A stretch of 64,000 nucleotides of DNA from Pseudochelatococcus contaminans. Its GTDB lineage: Bacteria; Pseudomonadota; Alphaproteobacteria; Rhizobiales; Beijerinckiaceae. The DNA lies in the NCBI RefSeq assembly GCF_014195635.1, contig NZ_JACICC010000006.1:1-64000 (forward strand). Direction: 5' to 3'. Both the position numbers and the translations under genes were made by a program. Under the pieces are notes generated by a model. That model had not been told where the DNA came from. It searched no databases and saw only the letters and a program-made list of their open reading frames with translations. This document shows positions 1 to 9,347 of this stretch, in pieces. How positions within the stretch are numbered: position 1 is the first letter of the stretch; the number at the start of each line of letters is the position of its first letter.

Positions 1-90
1 TGGCACTCACTCAACAAAAACAAATCACCCATCACAACCTCCTCAATGGAGACTGTGAATCACATCTAAAGCCAAATTAATAGGTCCTGA
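1..90 (-). mobile_element. Terminal fragment of an IS427-type (IS5 family) element
   Basis: This stretch closely matches the end of the IS427-type element at about 46092-46170, including the shared core ATCACAACCTCCTCAATGGA and the ATTAATAG near the tip. Only the transposase start region and terminal repeat are present; the rest lies outside the window or is lost. It abuts the end of an IS3-type pseudogene at 93, so the left edge of the window is a mosaic of two insertion sequences. Confidence 0.7.
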
Positions 91-92
91 AC

Positions 93-680
93 CTAGGTTG
101 CTTTTTCAGTCTCGTTCAAGCTTGCGTAAAAGACCTCCTCTGCTTCGTTCGGCTTAACGTAGCTAGTGGCGCTGTGCAGCCGTGTGTTATTATACTAGTC
201 TACCCACTTCAAAGTTCCCCACTCGACTTGGCCGACCGATTTCCAAGGGCCGAGGAACTTGATGACCTCGGTCTTGAACAGCCCGATGATGTTTTCGGCC
301 AGGGTGTTATCGTATCTGTCACCAACGCTGCCGACCGATGTATCGATGCCAGCCTCAGCCAGCCGCTCGGTGTATCGGATCGACAGGTATTGGCTGCCAC
401 GGTCGCTGTGATGGATCTGTCTTTCGGCAGTGGTCATCGAGATCGAGACGCGCTAGCCGACGATCTTGAGGGCAAAGACGTCGATCACGAAGGCCACATA
501 AACCATGCCCTGCCAACTGAAGACATAAGTGAAATCACTCCACGAACGCACCTCGATCATCATCACCGCCAGCCTCGCCTTCGGCGAACCGCTGCCATAG
601 ACGAAGGTGCGCGTTCTATCTGTGACGAGAAGGGGAGGCCGCTCGTCCCGCCCCTGAGCGAAGGCTTGATGAGCGTTCAC
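93..680 (-). pseudogene. Degenerate IS3-family transposase (orfB, integrase core)
   Basis: The minus strand encodes pieces of an IS3-family DDE transposase. The upstream piece (453-680) contains WSDFTYVFSWQGMVYVAFVIDV, typical of the region around the first catalytic Asp. After a frameshift near 440-450 the second piece (195-437) has HSDRGSQYLS and NTLAENIIGLFKTEV, carrying the second Asp and the Glu. A TAG at 195-197 sits where a Trp codon is normal in this family, and the same frame then continues through HSATSYVKPNEAEEVFYA to a normal stop at 93-95. At least one frameshift and one nonsense mutation make it inactive. The N-terminal part and orfA were not found. Confidence 0.8.
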
Positions 681-826
681 AAGGGGGGCTCGACTCGCGC
701 TGGATATTGCTTTGCAATGTCAGAATGGAGAAGACTGCTTCGGATGACGGAGTAGCCTAGGTGCAAGGTTTGCAGCGGAGAGAGCTGAATGTCTGCTGAG
801 GAAATTTGCACACAGATTGATCGGCA

Positions 827-851
827 TCAATTGCAAAGTTCATTCGATTGA
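827..851 (+). promoter_or_regulatory. Candidate operator upstream of the CecR-like regulator gene
   Basis: A 25-bp sequence starting TCAATTGCAAAG and ending CATTCGATTGA, with inverted ends (TCAAT/ATTGA). It lies 30 bp before the start codon at 882. The reverse complement of the same 25 bp, with a single mismatch, occurs at 9259-9283 upstream of the HlyD/RbbA operon. I infer a binding site for the adjacent TetR-type protein (autoregulation plus control of the ABC exporter). The function is not shown by sequence alone. Confidence 0.6.
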
Positions 852-881
852 TCTATTTATGGATCGCTAAAACACGGAGAA

Positions 882-1559
882 ATGCCCATGACGGCCAGTC
901 CAACGGCGCAGAGTGGACACGAGGCTCGGAGCGCCAAGACGCGGACTCATCTGATCGAGGCGGCCATCGAGGTGATTGGTGCAGTCGGCTATGAAGGCGC
1001 GAGTACGCGCGTCTTGGCCGCAGCCGCCAAGACCAATTTGTCTGCAATTCCGTACCATTTCGGGGGGAAGAAGGAACTATACCTCGCCGCTGCGCAGATG
1101 ATTGCTGAGTATGCGCACGCACGCTTCGAGGAGGTGGTCTCCACTCTGGATACAGATGAGGCAGCCGAGAAAGCTGTTCGCTTCGAGCAGGCTCTCACCG
1201 GCCTCCTTCGCCTCGTCCTGAAGGACGAGGAACTGAACTCGTGGTCGTCATTCATCGCACGCTGCGCCTATGACAATGACGAAGCTTTTGCCTTGATTTA
1301 CGAACGCGCCATCGCACCCATGCTGGAACGTCTCGTACAGGCTGCAAGCGAACTCTCCGGCCGCCCCCCTGAGGACGAAGCGCTACGGTTGCGCATCAGT
1401 GCGATTGTGACGGCAATCATCAGCTTCAGGTTTCTGCGCGGCATCATGTTGCGCGGGATGGCATGGACGCAGATCCAGCCCGACAGCATCGGGCAGATCG
1501 AGGACATGGTTCGCGATCTTTGCCGCAGTGACTTTCTTCAGGTCCACCTGCCCCAATAA
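882..1559 (+). CDS. TetR-family regulator, CecR (YbiH)-like with DUF1956 C-terminal domain
   Basis: The protein has 225 residues. Residues about 17-65 form a TetR helix-turn-helix (ARSAKTRTHLIEAAIEVIGAVG, then NLSAIPYHFGGKKELYLAAA). The remainder resembles the ligand-binding domain of CecR-type regulators (DUF1956), with the usual LTGLLRLVL and FIARCAYDNDEAF segments. In E. coli, CecR (YbiH) represses the ybhGFSR genes, a HlyD adaptor plus ABC-2 exporter. A homologous set lies at 4108-9073 here and shares a 25-bp upstream sequence with this gene. A start at 888 is also possible; 882 follows an acceptable CGGAGA ribosome-binding site. Likely a drug- or stress-sensing repressor of the neighbouring exporter and of its own operon. 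Confidence 0.85.
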   Translation: MPMTASPTAQSGHEARSAKTRTHLIEAAIEVIGAVGYEGASTRVLAAAAKTNLSAIPYHFGGKKELYLAAAQMIAEYAHARFEEVVSTLDTDEAAEKAVRFEQALTGLLRLVLKDEELNSWSSFIARCAYDNDEAFALIYERAIAPMLERLVQAASELSGRPPEDEALRLRISAIVTAIISFRFLRGIMLRGMAWTQIQPDSIGQIEDMVRDLCRSDFLQVHLPQ

Positions 1560-1627
1560 CGCATGATCGGAAGTGTGTGCAGCTTGGGGCGCTCAATATT
1601 CTTTTGCATCAGTGAAGGACAAGTTAG

Positions 1628-2236
1628 ATGACCGACCAATCATATGCACGTGAGGCCGTCGCTTGGGCGAAGCAGCGTCTTGACGATCTCGACACAATCA
1701 TTTCGGAGGTCGAGAAATCTACCGAGAAACTGGAGGAAAGCGTCCGCCGGGAAGCCGATGGTGTGGTGGAGCAGCTCCGTGCCTCCCGGCTCAAGCTGGA
1801 GGCATATGAAGACAGGCTGCGAACCGAAGTGACGGCGGCGAAGCACAACGTCGAGGACATTCAGGAAGCAATCGATACGGAGTGGGTCGAAGTCGAATCC
1901 GCGTTTCAAACGTTCCTGTCGACGGTGAAAGGCAGGGCGGAAACGGTTCGCGAGGTCGTTGCAGCGAGGACGGAGGCTCAACGTCTGTCCTGGGAAGCAT
2001 CTTTGAAAGATCTGCGTGATCAGGCCGAGGCGGCGGTGGAAACGGCTCGTGGAGAGTTTGATGTCGCCCTTAAGCGCCTGTCGGATGAGGCCGAGAAATT
2101 TCAGACCCGGATCGGCGATGCCAAGGATGCAGGCGACGAGTCCTGGAAGGCCGTGAAAGATGGATTGGTAGACGCCAAGGCCGTTCACGACCGTACGATC
2201 CAAAAGATCAAGGGTGCCTTCTCGAAACTCCTTTGA
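1628..2236 (+). CDS. Cytoplasmic coiled-coil protein of unknown function
   Basis: A 202-residue, highly charged, almost entirely helical protein rich in Ala, Glu, Lys and Arg, with no signal peptide or membrane segment. Its N-terminus (REAVAWAKQRLDDLDTIISEVE) and C-terminus (DAGDESWKAVKDGLVDAK) clearly match corresponding parts of the next gene product, so the two are paralogues. It lies 68 bp after the CecR-like gene and is probably co-transcribed with it and with the three genes that follow. I do not recognise a named family. A structural or envelope-associated role is a guess from the company it keeps. Confidence 0.7.
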   Translation: MTDQSYAREAVAWAKQRLDDLDTIISEVEKSTEKLEESVRREADGVVEQLRASRLKLEAYEDRLRTEVTAAKHNVEDIQEAIDTEWVEVESAFQTFLSTVKGRAETVREVVAARTEAQRLSWEASLKDLRDQAEAAVETARGEFDVALKRLSDEAEKFQTRIGDAKDAGDESWKAVKDGLVDAKAVHDRTIQKIKGAFSKLL

Positions 2237-2289
2237 CAACCCTCCCGGCAGTCAGCTTTGCCACTCCGATCCCACAGGAAGACAAGAAC

Positions 2290-3015
2290 ATGAAACTCCA
2301 TTTTCGGGCCCTCGGTCTCGCGCTCGCCGCCCAGGCCATGCTGTTTCCGGTTCCGGCCGTTTTCGCACAAGATAGTGCCTCCCAGGCTCAGCCGGTGTCC
2401 CAGGACGATCCGTCTGTTGCCCGGCAGGCGCTGGAATGGTCGCGGGGCCGCCTTGCCGAAATCGACGCTGCCATCGGTGTCATCGAACAGGATGCGGCGC
2501 GACTTCAGGGCGACGCAAAAGCGAAAGCCGAGGCTGCGCTGAAAACGCTTCGCGAGACACGCGACACCTACCGCTCCAAGGCAGATGAGGCGGCCAAAAA
2601 TGCCAAAGCGTGGACGGACAAGCAGGTTGCCGAGGCGCAAAAATCGCTCGAAGAGAGCTGGACGGCGGTTCAGACCGCGCGTGACGAATATCTAGATGCG
2701 ATCAAGGCCGATCTCGCGACACGCCGGGCGGTGCTCGAAGCGGAAATCGATGCACAGCAGAAGGCATGGCAGAAGTCACTCGAGGAACTGAAAGCCAGGT
2801 CGAAGACGATTGCCGCAGACCAGCGCGCGGCGATCGATGCCCGCATCGCTGCCCTTAATGCGCAGGTGAACGAGGCGAAGGCCCGCCTTGGACGGCTTCA
2901 GGATGCCTCAGCCGAAGCATGGCAGGCCGTGAAGCGGGACTATGCGGAAACCCAGAAGCGCCTCTCCGACACCTATGTCTCGATCCGCAAATCCATAGAG
3001 GACGCAACGCAATAG
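2290..3015 (+). CDS. Exported coiled-coil protein, paralogue of the preceding gene
   Basis: The 241-residue product starts with a clear Sec signal peptide (MKLHFRALGLALAAQAM, hydrophobic core, cleavage likely after VFA at about residue 26). The rest is a long amphipathic helix array. The mature start VARQALEWSRGRLAEIDAAIGVIE mirrors the N-terminus of the upstream protein, and DASAEAWQAVKRDYAETQ mirrors its C-terminus. So a cytoplasmic and a periplasmic version of the same fold are encoded side by side. The start at 2290 was chosen because the signal peptide begins there. The role is unknown; a periplasmic partner of the nearby exporters is possible. Confidence 0.75.
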   Translation: MKLHFRALGLALAAQAMLFPVPAVFAQDSASQAQPVSQDDPSVARQALEWSRGRLAEIDAAIGVIEQDAARLQGDAKAKAEAALKTLRETRDTYRSKADEAAKNAKAWTDKQVAEAQKSLEESWTAVQTARDEYLDAIKADLATRRAVLEAEIDAQQKAWQKSLEELKARSKTIAADQRAAIDARIAALNAQVNEAKARLGRLQDASAEAWQAVKRDYAETQKRLSDTYVSIRKSIEDATQ

Positions 3016-3095
3016 TCCTCCATGAAGTCGGAGGCGGGATCAGGCGGCCCCTCCCGCCATTCCTGTCTCCGGCAGAACGCTCCGGGAGAAGGCCG

Positions 3096-3392
3096 ATGAG
3101 TCTGACAAGTGAAATCCAGGCCCTGCGTGCAGAGATCGAAGCGCAGGTGAGCAAGGCGCCGGCAAGGGAAGACAGTGCAACGTCCGCCACCGCTCTGGAA
3201 ACGCCGCCATCAGGCGAAGCGCAGGTGCAGCAGGATGCCGCCCAGCAAGACATCGAAGCGTTCCTGAAAGCGGTGAACGAGACGCTCGACACGTTTGCCG
3301 GTGAATTGGACAAATATCCCCGGCTCAGCGCTCTCGCCGCGCTCGGTGTCGGCCTCGCCGCCGGTATCGTCATCGGCCGCCAGCTCCGCTAG
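3096..3392 (+). CDS. Small membrane-anchored protein, ElaB/YqjD (DUF883)-like
   Basis: A 98-residue protein with an acidic, helical N-terminal part and a single C-terminal membrane segment rich in Gly and Ala (LSALAALGVGLAAGIVIGRQLR). This is the architecture of the ElaB/YqjD/DUF883 family, whose E. coli members are inner-membrane, ribosome-associated tail-anchored proteins. The start at 3096 follows GGAGAAGG. It sits directly before a YqjE-like gene, as yqjD sits beside yqjE in E. coli. The family call rests on architecture and context rather than strong sequence signatures. Confidence 0.55.
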   Translation: MSLTSEIQALRAEIEAQVSKAPAREDSATSATALETPPSGEAQVQQDAAQQDIEAFLKAVNETLDTFAGELDKYPRLSALAALGVGLAAGIVIGRQLR

Positions 3393-3412
3393 CCTTGTTC
3401 GAAAGGTCGATC

Positions 3413-3862
3413 ATGTCCACTCTCAATTCCGCAAAGCTTTACGGCCGCGTCGCGCTGCTGCGGCGGCAGGTTCTCCTGCGGCAGGCGATCCGGCGTGCGA
3501 TAGCCGGCGCGCTGGCGGTAGCAGCCTTCATCGTGACGGCAGGGCTGGGAAGCTACGCGCTGTTCTTGGCGATCAGGATGCCGCTCGGCGACCTCGGCGC
3601 GACGCTGGCGATCATGGGACTTTACCTCGCCGCAGCTCTTGTCCTGCTAGACTACACGTTGCGCGAACCGCGCTCGCCGGAGCTGGACGCGCTTGCCGAA
3701 ATGGAGGCGGCCGCCCTCGAAACGATCGTCGCGGACACACAAGGTGTCGTGCAGATGGTCAATGCAGCCGGTCACCGCATCGAAAATCTCGGCAGCAGTC
3801 TGACGCTCGGCGTCGGCATCCTTTCCGCGCTGCGTAAGCTGCTGTCATCTTCCAAAGCCTGA
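3413..3862 (+). CDS. YqjE-like / phage-holin-family (Actino holin-X) membrane protein
   Basis: A 149-residue protein with two adjacent hydrophobic segments (about residues 29-53 and 60-80), an Arg-rich N-terminus before them and a soluble C-terminal helix. This is the layout of YqjE and the putative holin superfamily III proteins, which in chromosomal settings are envelope proteins rather than lysis proteins. The start at 3413 has GAAAGG upstream and lies 20 bp after the YqjD-like gene. It is the last gene of the operon that begins with the CecR-like regulator, and faces the exporter operon convergently across 245 bp with no recognisable gene. Confidence 0.55.
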   Translation: MSTLNSAKLYGRVALLRRQVLLRQAIRRAIAGALAVAAFIVTAGLGSYALFLAIRMPLGDLGATLAIMGLYLAAALVLLDYTLREPRSPELDALAEMEAAALETIVADTQGVVQMVNAAGHRIENLGSSLTLGVGILSALRKLLSSSKA

Positions 3863-4107
3863 CCTTCCGGAGCATTCGCAGGGACCGGGCCTTGCCGAAA
3901 GGCTGGCCGCCCTGCGTCGCGTCGGTACTCACCGATAACGTGGCATGATTTCTGGCAATCAGATTTGCACTGGCAATGAAACAGATTTCCTCTGCGCCTG
4001 TTGCACGAAGCACAGTTCGAGGCGATGGCCCTCCTGATGCGCCCCGGACGATAACTTTTCGCTCCCTCTTCCCTTGCATCCGGGTCGGTAGAAGGTGTGG
4101 ACCGCAG

Positions 4108-5220
4108 CTATCGCAGGAAGCGCCTGAACCTGCGCAGGGCGAAGCCGAAGAACAGGCTCCCGATCGCCAGGAGCGCGAGCAGTTGCGGCCAGACGACGTT
4201 GATGCCGGCTCCCCTGAACAGGATCGACTGCGCCAGAATGACGAAATGCGTATTGGGAGCGACAAGCATCACGTCCTGAATGATCTGGGGCATGCTTTCA
4301 CGAGGGGTCAAAGCGCCCGAGAGGACCATCAGCGGCAACAGCACCATTATCAGCAACAGCCCGAATTGAGGCATCGTGCCGGCGATCGTCGCCAGAAAAA
4401 CCCCCAGCGAAGTCATGGCGAACATGTACAAGGTGGCGCCCAGAAGAAACAGCGGCAATGAGCCGCCGATCGGCACGTCGAGCATCCCCTGGACGATGAC
4501 GACGAGCGAGAAGGCGGAAGCCACGAGCACCACCAGCACCATGGACCAGATCTTGCCGAGCATGATTTCGGCGGGTGTGATCGGCATGACCAGAAGATGT
4601 TCGATGGTTCCGTGCTCGCGTTCGCGAATGAGAGCCGCGCCGGTGAGAACGATCGACAACATGCTGATCGCCGTGATGACGTTCGTGATCGCACCGAACC
4701 AGGTTTTATCGAGTTGCGGGTTGAAGCGAGAGCGCAACACGAGATCGACCGGCACCGTTGCCGCGCCGCGGTGGCGATCGAGAAATTCACTGACTTCACT
4801 GGAAATGATGGACTGGATATATCCTCCGCCGGCAAATGCCTGCGTCATCCGCGTGGCATCGATGTTGAGCTGAATGGCCGGAGACCTGCCAGCGAGAAGA
4901 TCGCGCTGGAAACTCGGCGGAATATTGAGTGCAAAAGTATCGAGGCCGGAATCCATGCGCCTGTCCATCTCGAATTGGGAAATAAGCCCGGGGATGGCGA
5001 AATAGGGTGGCTGGAAAGCCGTCAGGATGCGTGAGGACACGGGAGACTGGTCCTCGTCGACAATGGAGATCGGCGCATTGTTCAGTGTTTCCGGGATCGC
5101 CGTCGCCGCGACATAGATCGAAATCGTGAAGGCGTAGACGATCAGAAGGACAAGCATCGGATCGCGGGCAAGTCCGCGCAGTTCCTTGACTCCCAGCAAT
5201 ACGATATTGGACACGCGCAT
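4108..5220 (-). CDS. ABC-2 type exporter permease (YhhJ/YbhR-like)
   Basis: A 370-residue integral membrane protein. One N-terminal membrane segment (VLLIVYAFTISIYVAA, about residue 25-40) is followed by a large periplasmic region (to about 175), then five or six membrane segments. The conserved ABC-2 pattern GAALIREREHGTIEHLLVMPITPAEIMLGK is present at about 190-220. It is the third gene of the minus-strand operon HlyD adaptor, RbbA-type ATPase/permease, permease, and starts 2 bp after the RbbA stop. In E. coli the equivalent set is yhiI-rbbA-yhhJ. It probably pairs with the permease half of RbbA to form the transport channel. Confidence 0.88.
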   Translation of the reverse strand: MRVSNIVLLGVKELRGLARDPMLVLLIVYAFTISIYVAATAIPETLNNAPISIVDEDQSPVSSRILTAFQPPYFAIPGLISQFEMDRRMDSGLDTFALNIPPSFQRDLLAGRSPAIQLNIDATRMTQAFAGGGYIQSIISSEVSEFLDRHRGAATVPVDLVLRSRFNPQLDKTWFGAITNVITAISMLSIVLTGAALIREREHGTIEHLLVMPITPAEIMLGKIWSMVLVVLVASAFSLVVIVQGMLDVPIGGSLPLFLLGATLYMFAMTSLGVFLATIAGTMPQFGLLLIMVLLPLMVLSGALTPRESMPQIIQDVMLVAPNTHFVILAQSILFRGAGINVVWPQLLALLAIGSLFFGFALRRFRRFLR

Positions 5221-5222
5221 GG

Positions 5223-8006
5223 TCAGCCTGCCTGTTTCCTGAGAATTAAAGCGCTGGCTCCGAGCAGCACCGGCACGGCAATCAGCAGGGGTACGAACGA
5301 ACCGGCAAGGTCTTCGAAACCGAGCGCCTTGGAGAACGCGCCGCGGGCGATGGTTACGAAATGGGTTGTCGGGTAGATTTGCCCGATGAAGGCACCCGCT
5401 CCCTCAAGCGACGATACGGGGTCGATCAGCCCCGAGTACTGGATGGCGGGAATGAGCGTGAGGATGGCTGTCGCGAACAGGGCGGCGATCTGGCTGGTCG
5501 TGAAAGTGGAGACCAGGATGCCGATACCCGTGGTGACCGTCACGTAAACGAGCGCCGCTGCGGCAAGCGTCAGGAAGCTGCCCGTCAGTGAAACCCTGAA
5601 TACCAGGATCGCGAATGCGGTGAGCATCAGGAAATTCAGCATGCCGAGTGCGATGTAGGGGATCTGCTTGCCGATCAGGAATTCCAGCTTTGTCACCGGG
5701 GTGACGTAGAAATTGATGATCGAGCCGAGTTCTCTCTCCCGGACGATGCTGAGCACGGCAAGCATCGCCGGAATCAGCAGCAGGAGGAGCGGAATAACGG
5801 CGGGCACCATCGCCACGAGGCTTTCGATGCCGGGGTTGTAGCGATACCGCATCTCTATCCGGAAGTTGCCGATTGTCGCGGCGTCTCCATAGAGTTCCCG
5901 GGCTTTCTGAGTCAGCCAGCTCTGGTGCATGCCCTGAACGTAACCTTGCACGGTTTCGGCGCGCACGGGCATGGCGCCGTCTATCCAGGCAGCGATTTCC
6001 ACGGCCTGTCCGCGCGCCACATCACGGCCGAACCCTGGCGGTATTTCGATGGCCAAGCTGATTTCGCCGCTGCGCATGCGCCGGTCGAGATCCTCATAGT
6101 CGGTAATCGGCGCCTTTTCGGTGAAATAACGTGATCCGCCGATCTGAAGCGTGTAATCCCGGCTGATGGTGGTGTTGTCACGGTCGAGCACCGCGAAGGA
6201 CAGGTCCTCGACATCCAGATTGATGCCGTAACCGACAACGAACATCAGGAAAACGCTGCCGAGAATGGCGAGTGTGGCGCGGATCGGATCGCGCCTCAGT
6301 TCCAGCGCTTCCCGTTGCGTATACGCGAACATGCGGCGCCAGTCGAAATAGTCGCGGACGGATGGAGCGGGAAGGGTGGAATTCGCCGCTCCATCCGCCG
6401 CTTCACACTGCGCGCGGGGCTGCGCAGGTGATACTTGTTCCCCCGATGCCTCCTCAAGATAAGAGATGAAGGCTTCCTCGAGTGTTTGGGCGGAACGTTT
6501 CTCAATGATTGCCTGTGGCGTGTCGCTGACCAGTACCTTGCCGGCATGCATCAGCGATATGCGGTCGCAAAGCGCCGCCTCATTCATGAAGTGCGTGGAG
6601 ACGAAGATCGTCACCTTGTCCTTGCGGGATAGATCGGACAGGATTTGCCAGAAGCCGTCTCGCGCGATGGGATCCACGCCCGAAGTGGGTTCGTCAAGGA
6701 TGAGGATGTCGGGCGCGTGGATCATCGCCACGGCGAGCGACAGCCGCTGGCGGATGCCCAGGGGCAGTGCGTCGGGAAGCGCGTCGAGGACATCCGTCAG
6801 ATCGAAGCGCCTGACCATTTCTTCGATGCGCGCCGGGACGGCCTCCGTCGGCAGGCTGAAAAGGCGAGCATGAAGCTCAAGATTCTGCCGGACGGTCAAT
6901 TCGGAATAGAGCGAGAAAGCTTGGCTCATGTAGCCCACGCGCCGCCGCACCTCGAGGTCGTTCGGGTCCACCTCCCGGCCGAACAGCTTCGCGGTCCCCT
7001 CGGTTGCCGGCAGCAGGCCCGTCAGCATCTTCATGGTCGTGGTCTTGCCGCAGCCGTTCGAACCGAGGAAACCGAAGATCTCGCCGCGCGGGATACGGAA
7101 ACTGACGTCGTCGACGGCTGTGAAGTCGCCGAAGCGCATGGTGAGATGTTCCGCCTCTATGGCAATCTCCTCATCCACGCCGGCGGGACGGGGAGGGATG
7201 AATACCTTGCGGTGGCCGCTGCGCTTTTCCTCCGGGAGAAGGGCAATGAAGGCGGCATCAAGATTCGCCGTTTCGGTACGGCCAAGAAGCTCAGCCGGGG
7301 TGCCGGTGGCGAGGACATGGCCGCCATCCATCGCCACGAGCCAGTCGAAGCGCTCCGCCTCCTCCATGTAGGCCGTTGCGACGAGCACGCTCATCGCCGG
7401 CCTCTCACGTCGGATGTCGTCGATCAGCTCCCAGAACTGCCGGCGCGACAGCGGATCGACGCCCGTCGTCGGTTCATCGAGAATCAGCAGATCGGGGTCG
7501 TGGATCAGGGAGCAGCACAGGCTGAGCTTCTGCTTCATGCCTCCCGACAGCTTGCCCGCCGGTCTGTCGGCGAAAGGAGAAAGTCCCGTGCGCGCCAGCA
7601 AATCGCTGATCCTGCGCTCGCGCTCTTCCCGTCCTTGTCCGAAAAGACGGCCGAAGAAATCGACATTCTCGAAGACGGACAGGGTCGGGTAAAGGTTCTT
7701 GCCGAGACCTTGCGGCATGTAGGCGATGCGCGGACAGGTTCGTCTCCGGTGATCGGCATCGGCTATGTCTCCGCCCAGAACCTCAACGCATCCTTGCTGA
7801 ACAGCGTGCGCACCGGCGATCAGCGACAGAAGGCTGGATTTGCCAACGCCGTCCGGTCCGATCAGTCCGATCATGACGCCAGCCGGCATATCGAGGGTGA
7901 TCCGGACAAGCGCCACGACACTGCCGTAGGAAAGCCCCACCTCCTCAAGGCGCACGACCGGAGGGCGCGCCGCCGGCTCGACCGGACACTGTCTCGATCT
8001 GCTCAT
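5223..8006 (-). CDS. rbbA: RbbA-type fused double ABC ATPase plus ABC-2 permease
   Basis: About 927 residues, close to the usual 910. It contains two ABC ATPase domains followed by a permease. Domain 1 has Walker [10 protein letters not shown], signature [11 protein letters not shown] and Walker [14 protein letters not shown]. Domain 2 has [10 protein letters not shown], a degenerate signature LPLGIRQRL and [12 protein letters not shown]. The C-terminal 370 residues form an ABC-2 permease with FVVGYGIN and [18 protein letters not shown] chose the ATG at 8006 because it forms an ATGA overlap with the adaptor's stop; an upstream ATG at 8039 is possible. RbbA is known in E. coli as a ribosome-associated ATPase, but this arrangement, with HlyD and a second permease, points to efflux. 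Confidence 0.9.
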   Translation of the reverse strand: MSRSRQCPVEPAARPPVVRLEEVGLSYGSVVALVRITLDMPAGVMIGLIGPDGVGKSSLLSLIAGAHAVQQGCVEVLGGDIADADHRRRTCPRIAYMPQGLGKNLYPTLSVFENVDFFGRLFGQGREERERRISDLLARTGLSPFADRPAGKLSGGMKQKLSLCCSLIHDPDLLILDEPTTGVDPLSRRQFWELIDDIRRERPAMSVLVATAYMEEAERFDWLVAMDGGHVLATGTPAELLGRTETANLDAAFIALLPEEKRSGHRKVFIPPRPAGVDEEIAIEAEHLTMRFGDFTAVDDVSFRIPRGEIFGFLGSNGCGKTTTMKMLTGLLPATEGTAKLFGREVDPNDLEVRRRVGYMSQAFSLYSELTVRQNLELHARLFSLPTEAVPARIEEMVRRFDLTDVLDALPDALPLGIRQRLSLAVAMIHAPDILILDEPTSGVDPIARDGFWQILSDLSRKDKVTIFVSTHFMNEAALCDRISLMHAGKVLVSDTPQAIIEKRSAQTLEEAFISYLEEASGEQVSPAQPRAQCEAADGAANSTLPAPSVRDYFDWRRMFAYTQREALELRRDPIRATLAILGSVFLMFVVGYGINLDVEDLSFAVLDRDNTTISRDYTLQIGGSRYFTEKAPITDYEDLDRRMRSGEISLAIEIPPGFGRDVARGQAVEIAAWIDGAMPVRAETVQGYVQGMHQSWLTQKARELYGDAATIGNFRIEMRYRYNPGIESLVAMVPAVIPLLLLLIPAMLAVLSIVRERELGSIINFYVTPVTKLEFLIGKQIPYIALGMLNFLMLTAFAILVFRVSLTGSFLTLAAAALVYVTVTTGIGILVSTFTTSQIAALFATAILTLIPAIQYSGLIDPVSSLEGAGAFIGQIYPTTHFVTIARGAFSKALGFEDLAGSFVPLLIAVPVLLGASALILRKQAG

Positions 8007-9073
8007 TGCACCAGTGTCTCCGTCAGGCTTGCCGGCCAATCAACCTCTGGATCGACACGCACATAGGCCATTCCCGGCAAACCCGTCTTGACCTGCTGGA
8101 TGTACTTTTGCAGCAGTTCGGGAGGGATCTTGGCCTTGATACGGAACATCAGTTTGAGGCGTTCTTCCTCCGTTTCGACAGTCTTCGGTGTGAACTGCGC
8201 GACATCGGCGACGAAACTCGCTTTCGCCGGGACCACGTATTGCGGCATGGCATCAAGAACGAGGCGGACGTCGGTGCCAATCGCGATACGGCCAGCTTCC
8301 GCGGTCGGCAGGAAGAAGGTCATGTAGACATCGCTGAGGTCGACCAGATTAAGAACGCGCCCACCGGCTGACAGCACCTCGCCCGGCTGCGCCACGCGAT
8401 ATTGCACGCGGCCGTCCCGCGGAGATTTCAGTACGCTGTCGTCGATATCGGCTTTGATGCTTTCGATGGCCGCCCTCGCAGCCTCGACCGATGCTTCCGC
8501 GTCGACGACCTGAACCTTCGCGGCGCTGATGGCGGCCTCGGCGGCCGCGCGCGATGCCTTTGCAGCGGCCACGGCCGCCCGCGCGCCTCCGGCCGCCGCG
8601 CGGTCGTTGTCGAGCGTCTGTTGGGAGGTGGCATTGGTGCGGATCAGATGCTCAGAACGCACCAGCTTTCGTTCCGCCGCATCGAGTTCGGCTTCACGTT
8701 GCGCGACCACCGCATCCGCAGCCTCTCGTTCAGCTTCGCGCTGATTGACGAGGCTCTTCGCTGTATCGACACTGATAATCGCGCGTCGCAACGTTGCCTG
8801 CGCCTGACGTTCCTGTGCCTCCAGCTGGGTCGTATCCATGCGTGCCAGCACCTGGCCCGCCAAGATGAAATCGCCCTCATCGGCAACGATTTCACGTACA
8901 CGACCCGCAATCTTGGTCGATATGTCGATCTCGACCGCCTCGATACGGCCATTCCCTCCCACGATTCCGTCAGGCAAGCTCCGGGGATCGTACGTCCTCC
9001 AGACATAGTAGCCACCTGCCAAGGCTACGGCGCCGATAACCGGAAGGATCCAGCGAGTTCCTGACTTGATCAT
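8003..9073 (-). CDS. HlyD-family membrane fusion protein (YhiI/YbhG-like)
   Basis: A 356-residue periplasmic adaptor. Residues about 9-25 form an N-terminal membrane anchor ([17 protein letters not shown]), followed by a lipoyl half-motif ([20 protein letters not shown]), a long Ala/Glu-rich coiled-coil hairpin (about residues 90-215) and the second lipoyl half with [18 protein letters not shown]. It is the first gene of the minus-strand exporter operon and overlaps the RbbA start by 4 bp. It should link the inner-membrane ABC exporter to an outer-membrane channel, which is not encoded nearby. A copy of the putative CecR operator lies about 190 bp upstream. Confidence 0.9.
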   Translation of the reverse strand: MIKSGTRWILPVIGAVALAGGYYVWRTYDPRSLPDGIVGGNGRIEAVEIDISTKIAGRVREIVADEGDFILAGQVLARMDTTQLEAQERQAQATLRRAIISVDTAKSLVNQREAEREAADAVVAQREAELDAAERKLVRSEHLIRTNATSQQTLDNDRAAAGGARAAVAAAKASRAAAEAAISAAKVQVVDAEASVEAARAAIESIKADIDDSVLKSPRDGRVQYRVAQPGEVLSAGGRVLNLVDLSDVYMTFFLPTAEAGRIAIGTDVRLVLDAMPQYVVPAKASFVADVAQFTPKTVETEEERLKLMFRIKAKIPPELLQKYIQQVKTGLPGMAYVRVDPEVDWPASLTETLVQ

Positions 9074-9258
9074 GACCCTATCCGTGCCATGGTTCCCGTT
9101 GGAGGGGAGTGTGACAACATACCGTTCTTCATGATGTTTCTGCTCGATCTAGAAGCTGTGCATACGCGACAGGGTCGATCGAAAGGTCGCTGAGCCTTCC
9201 GGCGATATTTGCTTCGCGCCGGGGAATCACACTTCGATTAACTCTGCAAAGAAATAAT

Positions 9259-9283
9259 TCAATCGAACGAACTTTGCAATTGA
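9259..9283 (-). promoter_or_regulatory. Second copy of the candidate CecR-type operator, upstream of the HlyD/RbbA operon
   Basis: The plus strand reads TCAATCGAACGAAC followed by TTTGCAATTGA. Its reverse complement matches 827-851 at 24 of 25 positions. A TGCAAAG/CTTTGCA inverted repeat (9245-9251 and 9272-9278) overlaps it. The position between two divergent efflux operons suggests regulation of one or both by the TetR-type protein encoded at 882. Confidence 0.6.
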
Positions 9284-9313
9284 CGACGATCAACCCGAGG
9301 CGTAAATCGTCAC

Positions 9314-9327
9314 TGAACGAACGTTCA
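9314..9327. promoter_or_regulatory. Perfect palindrome TGAACG-AA-CGTTCA
   Basis: An inverted repeat with 6-bp arms and a 2-bp spacer, 137 bp before the RND adaptor start. It shares the GAACGAAC core with the 9259-9283 site. It could be a further TetR-type operator, either for the CecR-like protein or for a lost local regulator whose apparent N-terminus remains at 9348. Confidence 0.5.
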
Positions 9328-9347
9328 ATCGGCTTGTGAGAAACTTG

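Noticed and set aside
174-755. Long plus-strand frame of 193 codons at the left edge
   Set aside because: It runs antisense to the recognisable IS3 transposase remnant and shows no domain; it is a shadow of that gene.
3413-3862. Holin-like protein as evidence of a prophage
   Set aside because: No phage structural, integrase or lysis genes are nearby, and the YqjD/YqjE-like pairing points to a chromosomal envelope function.
6645-8066. 473-codon plus-strand frame
   Set aside because: Entirely antisense to the rbbA-type gene, with Arg/His-rich low-information sequence typical of high-GC shadow frames.
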